A stretch of DNA of 64,000 nt from Mesorhizobium sp. 113-3-3 (GCF_016756495.1 NZ_AP023243.1:4716501-4780500), one strand, 5' to 3'. Shown: positions 48,003 through 57,301, counted from the first letter of the stretch. A program made the numbers and translations. Notes: generated by a model not told the origin, from the sequence alone.

Positions 48003-48569
48003 GTGAAAGTCATCGCCAGTTCGCTCCGCAAAGGCAATGTCGTCGACAAGGACGGCAAGCTTTATGTGATCCTCTTTGCCGAAAACATCCACCCAGGCAA
48101 GGGCACGCCCGTGACGCAGCTCGACATGCGCCGCATCGGCGACGGGGTGAAGGTGTCGGAGCGCTACCGCACCACCGAGCAGGTGGAGCGCGCCTATGTC
48201 GAGGAGCGCGAGCACACCTTCCTCTACGCCGATGGCGAAGGTTTTCACTTCATGAACCCGGAAACCTACGACCAGGTGGCGGTGAGCGAAGCCGTGGTCG
48301 GCGACGCGGCTCCCTATCTGCAGGAAGGCATGCCGGTGCAGGTCTCGCAGTTCAACGGCATCGCGATCGCGCTCGTCCTGCCACAGCGCGCCACCTTCGA
48401 AGTCGTCGAAACCGAGCCGACGACCAAGGGCCAGACGGCCTCGTCGTCCTACAAGCCCGCCGTGCTTTCGAACGGCGTGCGCACGGCAGTGCCCCCACAC
48501 ATCGCGCCCGGCACCCGCGTGGTGGTGATGACGGCCGATGGGTCTTATGTGGAGCGGGCTAAGGACTGA
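48003..48569 (+). CDS. efp: Translation elongation factor P
   Basis: Rescues ribosomes stalled on polyproline. The 188-residue protein has three beta-barrel domains; the modification loop reads [14 protein letters not shown], with Lys33 at the tip, the residue EpmA beta-lysylates. It ends with a conserved C-terminal domain ([20 protein letters not shown]). Two GTG codons lie back to back; I used the second (48003), which gives the family start [13 protein letters not shown]. The divergent epmA indicates the modified form is used. Confidence 0.96.
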   Translation: MKVIASSLRKGNVVDKDGKLYVILFAENIHPGKGTPVTQLDMRRIGDGVKVSERYRTTEQVERAYVEEREHTFLYADGEGFHFMNPETYDQVAVSEAVVGDAAPYLQEGMPVQVSQFNGIAIALVLPQRATFEVVETEPTTKGQTASSSYKPAVLSNGVRTAVPPHIAPGTRVVVMTADGSYVERAKD

Positions 48570-48591
48570 GGGCCGGAGCGTCAGCGAAGCA

Positions 48592-49491
48592 CTATTGCTT
48601 GAAGCAGTGTTCGCGGTGCCATTGCAAGAAATGAGGATGCGGGCGCTCGACTTGCCGGCGAGGCGGAAGCGCGTGGCGGGTCTTGTTTACGAACCCTTGC
48701 ACGCATTCCAGGTCATTGACCTGCCGTGAGATCAGGATTTCCAGGTCGTCGGAGAGGCTGATCAGTCCGCGATCGAACATCCAATGCGCGGTACCTGATA
48801 GAGCGAGCCCATTGTTGACGACATCGGGCCCGTTCGCTTCGACGGGTCGAATATGTGCCGCGGCGACTTCTGCCCGACCACCGCCATTTATCAACTTCAG
48901 TCCCGTGATCGCGCAGCGCTCATCATAGGCGCGCAAGACGATACGGCGGAAAATGCGGTCCCGTACGATTCGCGATCCGATGTAACTTATGCGGTCACGG
49001 CCGTGCTCGAACTGGAATGGCGCCTCTTCATCCTGAAAGCCGGATGAAATGCCGATTTCATCGACGCGTGGCAGCAGCGGCTCGCGGGCATCAAGGCCCA
49101 GATCGAGGATGCGGTTGAAGTCGCTCGGGCTGATCGGTCGTACGGCCGATTGAGCGCGACCGGAAATCCGTCCCTGGTCGTTAAGCAGCCCTCGCTCAAC
49201 AAGCCCGTCCATCCCATTGAATGGAACGGGATTGGCGAAATCGAGGTATGATCCCGGCTCAATCAACGCGAGATACATGCCCGGCGCCACCGGATCAGGG
49301 ATAACCTGCTGGACTTTGGCTAGGGCGAAATAGCCACGGGTCTCGTCTACTTTGCTAGGTTCGTAGTAGATGATCCAATCGCCAACGCATGCCTCCACAC
49401 GGCGCAGATACTGGCCGGGGAACTGATATCGCTCAGCGGGGCTGTCATCGTAGATCGAATCTGAGCGATGGATGAAGACCCCGAATCCCAT
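48592..49491 (-). CDS. PUA-like/HNH_2 nuclease, possible modification-dependent restriction enzyme
   Basis: A 299-residue protein in two parts. The N-terminal 100 residues (GVFIHRSDSIYDDSPAERYQ, then VGDWIIYYEP and YFALAKVQQVIPDPV) have the layout of EVE/PUA-like domains that read modified bases. The C-terminal 120 residues are an HNH_2-type nuclease: YDERCAITGLKL, VAAAHIRPVEANGPDVVNNG and HWMFDRGLISLSDD. No methyltransferase gene is nearby, so it would be a solitary type IV-like system if it is one. I used the Met at 49491; an in-frame Met 33 bases upstream is possible. Confidence 0.8.
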   Translation of the reverse strand: MGFGVFIHRSDSIYDDSPAERYQFPGQYLRRVEACVGDWIIYYEPSKVDETRGYFALAKVQQVIPDPVAPGMYLALIEPGSYLDFANPVPFNGMDGLVERGLLNDQGRISGRAQSAVRPISPSDFNRILDLGLDAREPLLPRVDEIGISSGFQDEEAPFQFEHGRDRISYIGSRIVRDRIFRRIVLRAYDERCAITGLKLINGGGRAEVAAAHIRPVEANGPDVVNNGLALSGTAHWMFDRGLISLSDDLEILISRQVNDLECVQGFVNKTRHALPPRRQVERPHPHFLQWHREHCFKQ

Positions 49492-49601
49492 GATCTGCCT
49501 GTAGCTTTGGGGATACCTCGGCAAGATGTAGCATCAAAACTCTTAGGAGCCTGTAGCAAAGGGCTCATCCAGTTCGTCCTTTGAGCGAAGAGGAGAACGC
49601 C

Positions 49602-50138
49602 ATGAGAAAACTCATCGTCACCGAATTCATCAGCGTCGACGGCATTGCCGAGGTCGAGAGATTGCCGGGCGTGACCTGGAACGACGAGATGAACAGGTTC
49701 AAGGAAGATGAACTTGCCGATAGCGGCGCCATGCTTCTGGGACGCACGACCTATGATATTTTTGCCGGCTCATGGCCTGGGGAGACCGGAGATTTTGCCG
49801 ACCGGTTCAACGCGCTGCCGAAATACGTCGCCTCGACGAGTTTAAAGGCGCTCGACTGGAAACCGGCTGAATTGCTCACAGGCTCTCTGCCGGATGCGGT
49901 GAGGACGCTGAAGCAAGGCAGCGGCGGCAATATCTATGTGCATGGCAGCCTCAGCGTCGCGCAGGAATTGCTTCGCCACGGGCTGGTCGACCGCGTCAGG
50001 CTGCTCTGCTATCCCGGCGCCGTCGGCCAGGGCAAGCCGCTGTTTGCGCCGGGCGAACAAGTGCCGCTCGAGCTGATTTCGGCCACGCCGTTCAGCAACG
50101 GCGTTGTTGCGCTGGAGTATGCGCCGGCGAAGTCGTAG
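49602..50138 (+). CDS. Dihydrofolate reductase-like / RibD C-terminal domain protein
   Basis: A 178-residue protein of the RibD C-terminal/DHFR-like family. It has the N-terminal VTEFISVDGIAE, the mid-domain LLGRTTYDIFAGSWP, and GGNIYVHGSLSVAQELLRHG, the nucleotide-binding part. Proteins of this type are NADPH-binding reductases of mostly unknown substrate. Start Met at 49602 has GAGGAGA upstream. It is a monocistronic gene between HNH nuclease and patatin. Confidence 0.87.
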   Translation: MRKLIVTEFISVDGIAEVERLPGVTWNDEMNRFKEDELADSGAMLLGRTTYDIFAGSWPGETGDFADRFNALPKYVASTSLKALDWKPAELLTGSLPDAVRTLKQGSGGNIYVHGSLSVAQELLRHGLVDRVRLLCYPGAVGQGKPLFAPGEQVPLELISATPFSNGVVALEYAPAKS

Positions 50139-50153
50139 TCGGCCTGCCGCCGC

Positions 50154-51023
50154 TCACCCGGTCTTCTTCCCTCGCCTCCCCTTGATGGTGGCGCCGTTGC
50201 GCGCCTCCACCACCCGCTCCACCTCGCGCTTCAGCTGGTCCTTGATATCAGCCGTCTCGCTCATCAGCGCGTCGATCTTCAGGAAATCGAGCACGCGGTA
50301 TTTTGATACGGCCGGGCGGACCAGTATGTCGGGGCGGCATTGTTTCAGCTTGTTGGCGATGATCGACTGCATCATCAGTTGCGTGGCGCCGAACATCAGG
50401 TCGACGGAGGTGGGGTGCTTGCGATCGGCCTCTTCCGGCGCGCCGACGACGTCGACGCCGATGATGATGTCGGCGTCGTTCTCGATGAGATCGAAGGGCA
50501 CGGGGTTGTAGATGCCGCCGTCGATCAGCAGCCTGCCGTCGCGCGTCACCGGGCGAAACACGGCGGGGATGGCGGCCGAAGCGGCAAGCGCTGAGTGCAG
50601 GTCGCCTTCGTCGAAGACAGCGAGCTTGTGGCCGAAATAGTCGGTCGCGGTCACCTTCAGCGGGATTTTCAGTTCGGCGAAGGTTTCGGGAATGGCCTCG
50701 GGCAGGAACGCCTTCAGGATGCGCTCGACATTGAACTGGCTGACCCGGATGCCGTTCTGCATGGCCTCCGCGATCGTGCCCGGCCGCGCGCGCCACATGC
50801 GGCTCGCCACTTCGGCGCGGCGGCCGAGGATCGAGCGGGCATAGTCGTGGATGTCCCTGCCGGTCATGCCCGCGGCCATACCGGCGCCCATGATGGCGCC
50901 GATCGACGAGCCGGCGATCGACACCGGCCTGATGCCGAGCTCGTCCAGCGCCTCGATGACATGGATGTGCGCCAGACCGCGCGCACCGCCGCCGCCGAAG
51001 GCTATGCCGAAGGTCGGGCTCAT
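50154..51023 (-). CDS. Patatin-like phospholipase
   Basis: A 289-residue patatin-family protein (RssA type). The oxyanion-hole motif is GGGGARGLAHI near residue 10, the nucleophile Ser lies in AGSSIGAIMG, and the Asp of the dyad in LLIDGGIYNPVPF. Expected to be a cytoplasmic or inner-membrane-associated lipid hydrolase. It is the third gene of a leftward series behind two M16 peptidases, overlapping the second as ATGA. Confidence 0.9.
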   Translation of the reverse strand: MSPTFGIAFGGGGARGLAHIHVIEALDELGIRPVSIAGSSIGAIMGAGMAAGMTGRDIHDYARSILGRRAEVASRMWRARPGTIAEAMQNGIRVSQFNVERILKAFLPEAIPETFAELKIPLKVTATDYFGHKLAVFDEGDLHSALAASAAIPAVFRPVTRDGRLLIDGGIYNPVPFDLIENDADIIIGVDVVGAPEEADRKHPTSVDLMFGATQLMMQSIIANKLKQCRPDILVRPAVSKYRVLDFLKIDALMSETADIKDQLKREVERVVEARNGATIKGRRGKKTG

Positions 51024-52399
51024 CCTTTGCCGGCTCCGGCCAGCGGCGGCCCGACCACCATGATGGTCGGCTCGGCCGTCAGCAGCTTCCTGGCCGCCGC
51101 CTTGACCTGATCGAGCGTCACCGCGTTGATGTAGCCGGCACGGCGCTGCATGTAGTCGATGCCGAGATCGTCGAGCTGCAATTCGACCAGCGTCGCGGCG
51201 ATCGAACTCGAAGAGTCCAGATTGGTGATGGCATAGGCGCCGATCAGGTACTTCTTGGTCGCCGCGAGTTCAGCCTCGGTCGGGCCATCCTCCGCCAACT
51301 GCCTGGCGACATCGCGCACGATGCCGAGCGTCTCGGCCGCGCGGTCCGAGCGCGTGCCGGTGGTGACGATCAGCGCATTGGCATGGTCCTGGTTGACCAG
51401 CGAGGAATTGACGCTGTAGGCCAGTCCGCGCTTTTCGCGGACCTCGGCGAACAGGCGCGAGGTGAAGGTGCCGCCGCCCAGGATCTCGTTCATCAGCACG
51501 GCGGGGAAGAAATCAGCCGATTTGCGCTTCACGCCCGGCCAGGCGAGCTGCAGCGAGGTCTGCGGCAGGTCGTAATTGACCTCGAGGCGCTGCGCCAGCT
51601 TCGGCTCGACGTCGGCGACGGGAGCGAGCGCCTGGCTTTGCGGCAGGTCGCCGAACACCATGTCCAGCTTCTTCTTCAGCGTCTCGGGATCGATGGCGCC
51701 GACCACGGCGACATGCAGGCCGCCGCGCGCGAACACCGCCTTATGCAAGGCCTTCAGGTCGTCCTGCGTGATGGCGGCGATGCTCTGCCTGGTGCCCTGG
51801 TCGGAGCGCGAATAGGGATGGTCGCCATAGATGGCGCGCGCCCATTTGTGCTGCGCCACCGTGTCGGGATCGTTCTCGCTGGCGATGATGCCGGACAGGA
51901 TCTGGGCGCGGATGCGGTCGATTGGCGCCTGGTCGAAGCGCGGCTCGTTGACCGCCAGACGCAACAGGTCGAAGGCCTCGTCGCGCTGCTCGGCCAGCAT
52001 GCGCATGGAGCCATAGACGCCGTCGCGGCTCTCCTCGAAGCTCATCTCGGCGCCGGCGTCGTCGAGCCTGATCTGGAAGGCTTCCGAATCGAGAGGGCCG
52101 GCGCCCTCGTCGAACAGGCCGGTCATCAGATTGGCCAGGCCCTCCTTGCCCACCGGATCCTGCGTCGAGCCGCCGCCGAAGACGAAGCGGACGGCGACGA
52201 TCGGCACGGAATAGTCCTCGACCAGCCAGGCGGTGATGCCTTTTGAGGAGGTGACCTGCTGGATGTCCATGGCGCGGGCGGCCAGCGCGGGCAGGACCAG
52301 GAAGAGGATGGAGAGGATGAGGGTTGCGAGGGCGGTGCGCGTTCTTCCTTGTCCCGTTGTGGGAGAACGGAAAGAGCCAGGGTGCTGGTTCGTCATCAT
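51020..52399 (-). CDS. M16 family peptidase subunit lacking the zinc motif
   Basis: A 459-residue exported M16 protein: a basic N terminus then a hydrophobic signal (TLILSILFLVLPALAARA). The position of the HxxEH zinc motif is occupied by VGKEGLANLMTGLFDEGA, so it is the non-catalytic partner. It keeps the C-terminal M16 signature region (EKRGLAYSVNSSLVN). Such proteins form heterodimers with a catalytic M16 subunit, here encoded immediately upstream with a one-base stop/start overlap (TGATG). Confidence 0.9.
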   Translation of the reverse strand: MMTNQHPGSFRSPTTGQGRTRTALATLILSILFLVLPALAARAMDIQQVTSSKGITAWLVEDYSVPIVAVRFVFGGGSTQDPVGKEGLANLMTGLFDEGAGPLDSEAFQIRLDDAGAEMSFEESRDGVYGSMRMLAEQRDEAFDLLRLAVNEPRFDQAPIDRIRAQILSGIIASENDPDTVAQHKWARAIYGDHPYSRSDQGTRQSIAAITQDDLKALHKAVFARGGLHVAVVGAIDPETLKKKLDMVFGDLPQSQALAPVADVEPKLAQRLEVNYDLPQTSLQLAWPGVKRKSADFFPAVLMNEILGGGTFTSRLFAEVREKRGLAYSVNSSLVNQDHANALIVTTGTRSDRAAETLGIVRDVARQLAEDGPTEAELAATKKYLIGAYAITNLDSSSSIAATLVELQLDDLGIDYMQRRAGYINAVTLDQVKAAARKLLTAEPTIMVVGPPLAGAGKG

Positions 52400-53787
52400 C
52401 AATTCCCCGCCTGTTGCTGCGGCAAGAGATAGCCAGTCGTCGAGCGGGCCGGCACTAGGTAGCGCGCGGCGGCGGCCTTGACCTCGTCGGCCGTGACCTT
52501 GCGGATGCGGTCCGGCCATTGCTGGACATCCTGCACATTGCCGCCGGTGGCCAGCGTCGAGCCATAGATCTCGGCCATGGAATCCTGCTTGTCGCGGGCA
52601 AAGACCATCGACCTGATGTAGCGGTACTTGGCCTTTTCCAGCTCATCCGGCGTGACGCCGCCGCTGGCGATGCGCGCCACCTCCGCATCCACCGCGGCTT
52701 CGACGTCGGCCAGCTTGGCGTCGCCGCGCGGCGCGCCATAGACGGTGAAATTGGTGTCGTCGAGCATGGTGCCCTGGAAATACGCGCCTGCGTTGGAGGC
52801 GATGCCTTGCTTGACCACCAGCGCCTGGTAGAGCCGGCTGCGGTTACCGCCGCCGAGGATTTCGGCGAGCAGGTCGAGCGCCTCGGCCTCGCCCGGCTTG
52901 GCGGTGTGATAGGACGGCACCACCCATTGCGTGGAGAAGCTCGGCACGCTGACGCGGGCGTCGGTGAGCGTGACCGTGCGCTTGGTGTTCTGCTCCGGCT
53001 CGACCGGGCGGATGCGCGGCGGCAGGTCCGGCCCGCGCGCCACCTTGCCATAGGTCCTTTCGGCCAGCGCCTTGACCGTCTCCGGCTCGACATCGCCGGC
53101 CACGATCAGCACGGCGTTGTTGGGCCGGTAGTATTTGTCATAGAAGGCGGTGGCGTCGGTGCGGTTGAGTTGCTCCATCTCCTGCATCCAGCCGATGACC
53201 GGAATGCGGTAGGGCTGGTTCTGCCACAGCGTGGCATCGACTTCCTCGTCGAGCACCGCCTGCGGATTGTTGTCGATGCGCGAGCGGCGCTCTTCGAGGA
53301 TGACATCACGCTCGGTCTTGATGACGTCGTCGGTGAGGATGAGGTTGCGCATGCGGTCGGCTTCGAAACCCATCATCTGCTCGAGCGCCGAGGGCGCAAC
53401 CGTCTCGTGGAAAGCGGTGTAGTCGTAGGAGGTAAAGGCGTTGTTGGAGCCGCCAATGTCGGAGACGGCGCGGTCGAACTCGCCGGCGGCGTGATTTGTC
53501 GTCGCCTTGAACATCAGATGTTCGAAGAAATGGGCGATGCCGGATTTGCCGGGCGGCTCGTCGGCGCTGCCGATCTTGTACCACACCATATGGGTGACGA
53601 TCGGCGCGCGATGGTCGGGAATGACGACCACCTCCATGCCGTTGTCGAGGAGGAAATCCGTCACCTTGAACTCGGCCGGCTTCGTGTCGGGCGACACGGA
53701 GCCGTCGGCCAGCACGGGACTGGTCAGCGTGAAGGCCAGCGATGTTGCCAGCAGGGTCGTCCGCAGCCATTCAGCCCTGGATGTCAT
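52399..53787 (-). CDS. M16 family zinc peptidase, catalytic subunit
   Basis: A 462-residue exported zinc peptidase. A signal peptide ([16 protein letters not shown]) is followed by the inverted zinc motif HFFEH at residues 86-90 and a downstream Glu in [13 protein letters not shown]. It pairs with the next gene's inactive subunit. The substrate in bacteria is unknown; processing of periplasmic peptides is a reasonable guess. Start at 53787 gives [11 protein letters not shown]. Confidence 0.92.
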   Translation of the reverse strand: MTSRAEWLRTTLLATSLAFTLTSPVLADGSVSPDTKPAEFKVTDFLLDNGMEVVVIPDHRAPIVTHMVWYKIGSADEPPGKSGIAHFFEHLMFKATTNHAAGEFDRAVSDIGGSNNAFTSYDYTAFHETVAPSALEQMMGFEADRMRNLILTDDVIKTERDVILEERRSRIDNNPQAVLDEEVDATLWQNQPYRIPVIGWMQEMEQLNRTDATAFYDKYYRPNNAVLIVAGDVEPETVKALAERTYGKVARGPDLPPRIRPVEPEQNTKRTVTLTDARVSVPSFSTQWVVPSYHTAKPGEAEALDLLAEILGGGNRSRLYQALVVKQGIASNAGAYFQGTMLDDTNFTVYGAPRGDAKLADVEAAVDAEVARIASGGVTPDELEKAKYRYIRSMVFARDKQDSMAEIYGSTLATGGNVQDVQQWPDRIRKVTADEVKAAAARYLVPARSTTGYLLPQQQAGN

Positions 53788-53901
53788 CAATGGCTCCGGT
53801 TTTCTTTTCGAGACGATAGGCAAGGTGCCGGCGACAAGCAAAGTGAATTGTTGTTGCCGGCAAAAGGCGGCGGCAAAGAGGCCACCGCTCAACGAAGGCG
53901 A

Positions 53902-54456
53902 TCAGGCGGCCTCGATGAAGCGGATGATGGTTTCGCCGTAGTTGCGTTCGTCCAGCACCGAAAAGCCGGGGCCTGGTTCGAAGGGAACCGCCGCCGTCTC
54001 CTCGACCACGCAGAGCGCGCCGGGGCGCAGCCAGCCGCCGGCCTTCGCCGATTGCAGGGCGCGCTCGCCCAGGCCCTTGCCATAGGGCGGGTCGGCGAAG
54101 ACCAGGCCGAACGGCGCCAGCGTGCCCGCCTCGCCAAGACCGGTGGCGTCACGGCGAAAGATCTTGGTGCGGCCGGTCAGGCCGAAAGCCTCGACATTGT
54201 CGCGGATCAGACCACGGCCTTCGGCCGATTCCTCGATGAAGACGCCATAGGAGGCGCCGCGCGACAGCGCTTCCAGACCAAGCGCCCCGGTGCCGGCGAA
54301 CAGGTCGAGCACGCGCGCACCGTCCAGATGTTCGGCAAAGCGGTGCGCCAGCACATTGAAGACGGCCTCGCGGGTGCGGTCGGTCGTCGGACGGATGGCG
54401 CTGCTGCGGGGCGTCGCCAGCGGACGCCCACGAAACTCACCGCCGACGATTCTCAT
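53902..54456 (-). CDS. rsmD: 16S rRNA (guanine(966)-N(2))-methyltransferase RsmD
   Basis: Methylates G966 of 16S rRNA in the small subunit. The 184-residue SAM enzyme has MRIVGGEFRGRPL at the N terminus, the SAM motif VLDLFAGTGALGLEALSRGA and the catalytic FADPPYGKGL. It starts in an ATGA overlap with the stop of the pseudouridine synthase gene, making a two-gene RNA-modification transcript. Confidence 0.95.
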   Translation of the reverse strand: MRIVGGEFRGRPLATPRSSAIRPTTDRTREAVFNVLAHRFAEHLDGARVLDLFAGTGALGLEALSRGASYGVFIEESAEGRGLIRDNVEAFGLTGRTKIFRRDATGLGEAGTLAPFGLVFADPPYGKGLGERALQSAKAGGWLRPGALCVVEETAAVPFEPGPGFSVLDERNYGETIIRFIEAA

Positions 54457-56555
54457 CTTGTACGGGGACCCTTGGGGCCGCCGCGCGGCCGTTCACCGCC
54501 GCCACCGGCCGGACGCTCGCCACGCGAATTGCCGAACGGCTTTGCGCCGCCCGGTTTGCCAGCGGGCTTGCCATAGGCCGGCTTGAACGAGGCCTTGCGC
54601 GCCTTGGCCTCCGCCGCCTTGGCGGCGTCGGCTTCCGCCCTGCCCTTGCCGATCGGCCGCGCCCCTGGCGCCATCCAGACATTGGCCTTGCGCTGGCCGG
54701 GCGGCTCGATCGGCCGCTGCTCGCGCTCGGGTTTCTTGCCGCCAAAACCGCCGCGCGGCTTGTCGCCGAAGCCACCGCGTTCGGGCCGGGGCCCGCGTTC
54801 GCCAAAGTTCTTTTCCGGCCGCTCGCCCCTGTCGGGACTGGTCGACAGCTTGCCGAGCGCTTCGTCGCGGCTGCCTTCACGGCGCTTGCGGTTCTTGATC
54901 AACCCGCCCTCGCCGATCGGCCGGCGTTCGCCGTCGCGGACGAATTTCGGCCGCTCGGCCTCCGGCTCGCGAACCTCGGTGCGCCGCACTGGCTTGTTGG
55001 AAAAGGGCTTGGTTATCTCGGCGTCGAAATTGGCGCCGGATTCCTCCACCAGGCGCTCGCCAAGCTGGTCGCGCAGCACGCGGCCCTTGATCTCCAGCAC
55101 GTGGCCCTCGGGAAGGTCCTCGAGCTGGAACGGGCCATAGGAGATGCGGATCAGCCGCGTGACGTCGAGGCCGAGCGCGCCGAGGATGTTCTTCACTTCG
55201 CGGTTCTTGCCTTCGCGCAGGCCGATCGTCAGCCAGGCATTGGAGCCCTGCTCGCGGTCGAGGCTCGCTTCGATGGCGCCGTAGAAGACCCCGTCAACGG
55301 CAATGCCTTCGCGCAGGCCGGCAAGCGCGCTTTCCTCGACCTTGCCGTGGACGCGCACGCGGTAGCGGCGCAGCCAGCCGGTGGCCGGCAGTTCGAGCAC
55401 GCGCGACAGGCCGCCATCATTGGTGAGCAGCAGCAGGCCCTCGGTGTTGATGTCGAGCCGGCCAATGGTCATCAGGCGCGGCAATTCGGCAGGCAGCACG
55501 TCGAAGACTGTCTTGCGGCCTTCGGGATCGCGGTTGGTGGTAACGACGCCTGCCGGCTTGTGGAACAGGAACAGGCGCGTGCGTTCGATCGGCGGGATCT
55601 CCATGCCGTCGAGATGGATGATATCGCCAGGCATGACGTTGAAGGCCGGCGACGTCAGAGCGCGGCCGTTGACCTTGACGCGGCCGGCGGCGATCAGTTC
55701 CTCGGCGTCGCGGCGCGAGGCAAGCCCGGCGCGCGCCAACCGCTTGGCAATGCGCTCGCCGGCCTCTTCGGTGGCCTCCGGGGCGCGCGGGCGAGGCTTG
55801 AAGCCCGCCGATGCCCCTTGCGGCCGGTCACTGAAATCGCGCTTGGGGCGATCACCGCCAAAGTCGCGCTTGGGACGGTCGGCAAAATCACGCTTCGGGC
55901 GATCGCCGAAATCACGCTTGGGACGGTCGAAGCGCTTTTCACCGCCCTCCACCGATGCGGCAACCGGACGGTCGCCACGCGGCGCATAGGGCTTTCGCGG
56001 TCCCTCGCGCTTTTCGTACGGCTTGCGCTCGCCCTCAGTCGCCGTCGGACGGTCGCCGCGCGGTGCATAGGGCTTACGCGGTCCTTCGCGCTTCTCGTAG
56101 GGCTTGCGCTCGCCTTCGGCCGCCATCGGACGATCGCCACGCGGCGCGTAGGGTTTGCGCGGCCCTTCGCGCTTTTCGTACGGCTTGCGCTCGCCCTCAG
56201 TCGCCGTCGGACGGTCGCCGCGCGGTGCATAGGGCTTACGCGGTCCTTCGCGCTTCTCGTAGGGCTTGCGCTCGCCTTCGGCCGCCATCGGACGATCGCC
56301 ACGCGGCGCGTAGGGTTTGCGCGGTCCCTCGCGCTTCTCGTAGGGCTTGCCTGCCGGGCGTGGGCCCTTGCTGAATGGCTTGTCGCCGCCCTTGAAGTCG
56401 CGCTTCGGGCGTTCGCCTTCGGCGGCCATCGGCCGATCACCGCGCGGCGCATAGGGTTTCTTGGCGCCGAAGGATGGCTTGCCACCGGCTCGCGGAGCCG
56501 CAGGTTTCTTGCCCGGGCCTTTTTGGCGCGGAGATTTCTTGTCGTTGTCGTCCAT
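54453..56555 (-). CDS. RluB/RsuA-family pseudouridine synthase with long repetitive tails
   Basis: A 700-residue protein, more than twice the usual length for RluB. Residues 1-265 are a basic, disordered region with five near-identical 27-residue repeats (residues 70-204, unit KPYEKREGPRKPYAPRGDRP plus MAAEGER or TATEGER) and a second run of KRDFGDRP-type repeats. The S4 domain (RIAKRLARAGLASRR) starts near 268, and the catalytic Asp368 lies in GRLDINTEGLLLLTNDG. A further basic tail follows. The start at 56555 begins MDDNDKKSPRQKG. It should act on 23S rRNA; the tails may help RNA binding. Confidence 0.92.
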   Translation of the reverse strand: MDDNDKKSPRQKGPGKKPAAPRAGGKPSFGAKKPYAPRGDRPMAAEGERPKRDFKGGDKPFSKGPRPAGKPYEKREGPRKPYAPRGDRPMAAEGERKPYEKREGPRKPYAPRGDRPTATEGERKPYEKREGPRKPYAPRGDRPMAAEGERKPYEKREGPRKPYAPRGDRPTATEGERKPYEKREGPRKPYAPRGDRPVAASVEGGEKRFDRPKRDFGDRPKRDFADRPKRDFGGDRPKRDFSDRPQGASAGFKPRPRAPEATEEAGERIAKRLARAGLASRRDAEELIAAGRVKVNGRALTSPAFNVMPGDIIHLDGMEIPPIERTRLFLFHKPAGVVTTNRDPEGRKTVFDVLPAELPRLMTIGRLDINTEGLLLLTNDGGLSRVLELPATGWLRRYRVRVHGKVEESALAGLREGIAVDGVFYGAIEASLDREQGSNAWLTIGLREGKNREVKNILGALGLDVTRLIRISYGPFQLEDLPEGHVLEIKGRVLRDQLGERLVEESGANFDAEITKPFSNKPVRRTEVREPEAERPKFVRDGERRPIGEGGLIKNRKRREGSRDEALGKLSTSPDRGERPEKNFGERGPRPERGGFGDKPRGGFGGKKPEREQRPIEPPGQRKANVWMAPGARPIGKGRAEADAAKAAEAKARKASFKPAYGKPAGKPGGAKPFGNSRGERPAGGGGERPRGGPKGPRTR
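55965..56348. repeat. 81-bp tandem repeat, organised as 162-bp double units
   Basis: Nearly five 81-bp units encode the 27-residue repeats of the pseudouridine synthase tail. Adjacent units alternate (MAAEGER/TATEGER endings), and blocks 162 bases apart are almost identical in DNA (for example from 56005 and 56167), so the array grew by duplication of a two-unit block. Confidence 0.9.
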
Positions 56556-56634
56556 GTGGCCTTTGTCCGTTTGCGCTGCTACAGCGTGGCGCATCCTTTC
56601 GGGCGCGCAACGAACGCTGTAGCACTTTGATTTG

Positions 56635-56682
56635 GCGCATGATCTTTTCCGAAAATCGAGTCCGATTTTCGGGTTGATGCGC
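56635..56682. repeat. Dispersed palindromic element (copy 1)
   Basis: A perfect inner hairpin (CCGAAAATCG / CGATTTTCGG, 4-nt loop) inside an outer pair GCGCAT/ATGCGC. It is the same design as the elements at 58229 and 61315. It lies in the leader shared by the pseudouridine synthase and tadA. Confidence 0.75.
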
Positions 56683-56688
56683 TCCATA

Positions 56689-56794
56689 ACAGGATCGCCG
56701 GAGTTTGTCAGGGAAAAGTGGAACCCGGTTTTCCCGGGAAAACAGGATCACCGGAGTTTGTCAGCGAAAAGTGGAGACTGGTTTTCCCGAGAAG
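56689..56794. repeat. 53-bp direct tandem repeat, two copies
   Basis: Units at 56689-56741 and 56742-56794 both read ACAGGATC-x-CCGGAGTTTG and then GAAAAGTGGA plus GGTTTTCCCG, differing at about seven positions. Each unit includes part of the dispersed GAAAAGTGG/GGTTTTCC palindrome family. They fill the gap before tadA. Confidence 0.8.
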
Positions 56795-56850
56795 ACAAAC
56801 GAAAACCAAAAAGCCAGGAGTGGCGAGGAGATAATCGGAATGGAAACCGC

Positions 56851-57300
56851 GTGAAGCGGCCGGATTTCATGGCGCTGGCGCTTAAGGAGGCCGAAGCGGC
56901 AGCCTTGCGCGGCGAAGTGCCGGTCGGCGCCGTCATCGCCAACGGCAGCACGGTCGTTGCAAAAGCCGGCAACCGCACACGCGAGCTTGCCGACCCGACG
57001 GCGCATGCCGAGATGCTGGTCATCCGTGAAGCCTGCGGCAAACTCTCAAGCGAGCGGCTCACCGGCCACGATCTCTATGTGACGCTGGAACCTTGCGCCA
57101 TGTGCGCCGGCGCCATCTCCTTCGCCAGGCTGCGGCGTCTCTATTTCGGCGCCGCCGACGAAAAGGGCGGTGCGGTGGTCAATGGCGTGCGCTTCTTCGC
57201 CTCGCCGACCTGCCACCACACGCCCGACATCTATCCGGGCCTGGGCGAGACCGAAGCTGCCCTGCTTTTGAAGGACTTTTTCAGGGAACGTCGCGACTGA
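56851..57300 (+). CDS. tadA: tRNA(Arg) adenosine deaminase TadA
   Basis: Deaminates A34 to inosine in tRNA-Arg(ACG). A 149-residue cytidine-deaminase-fold enzyme with zinc site HAEM (catalytic Glu) and TLEPCAMCAGAI. It ends with the family's LLLKDFF region. I used GTG at 56851, with GGAAA upstream; Met at 56869 is an alternative start. Longer reading to the left enters the 53-bp repeats and is not used. It is convergent with the lipoprotein gene. Confidence 0.93.
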   Translation: MKRPDFMALALKEAEAAALRGEVPVGAVIANGSTVVAKAGNRTRELADPTAHAEMLVIREACGKLSSERLTGHDLYVTLEPCAMCAGAISFARLRRLYFGAADEKGGAVVNGVRFFASPTCHHTPDIYPGLGETEAALLLKDFFRERRD

Positions 57301-57301
57301 A

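Noticed and set aside
52519..54576. 685-residue rightward frame opposite the M16 peptidase and rsmD
   Set aside because: Antisense shadow of well-supported genes, with low-complexity translation.
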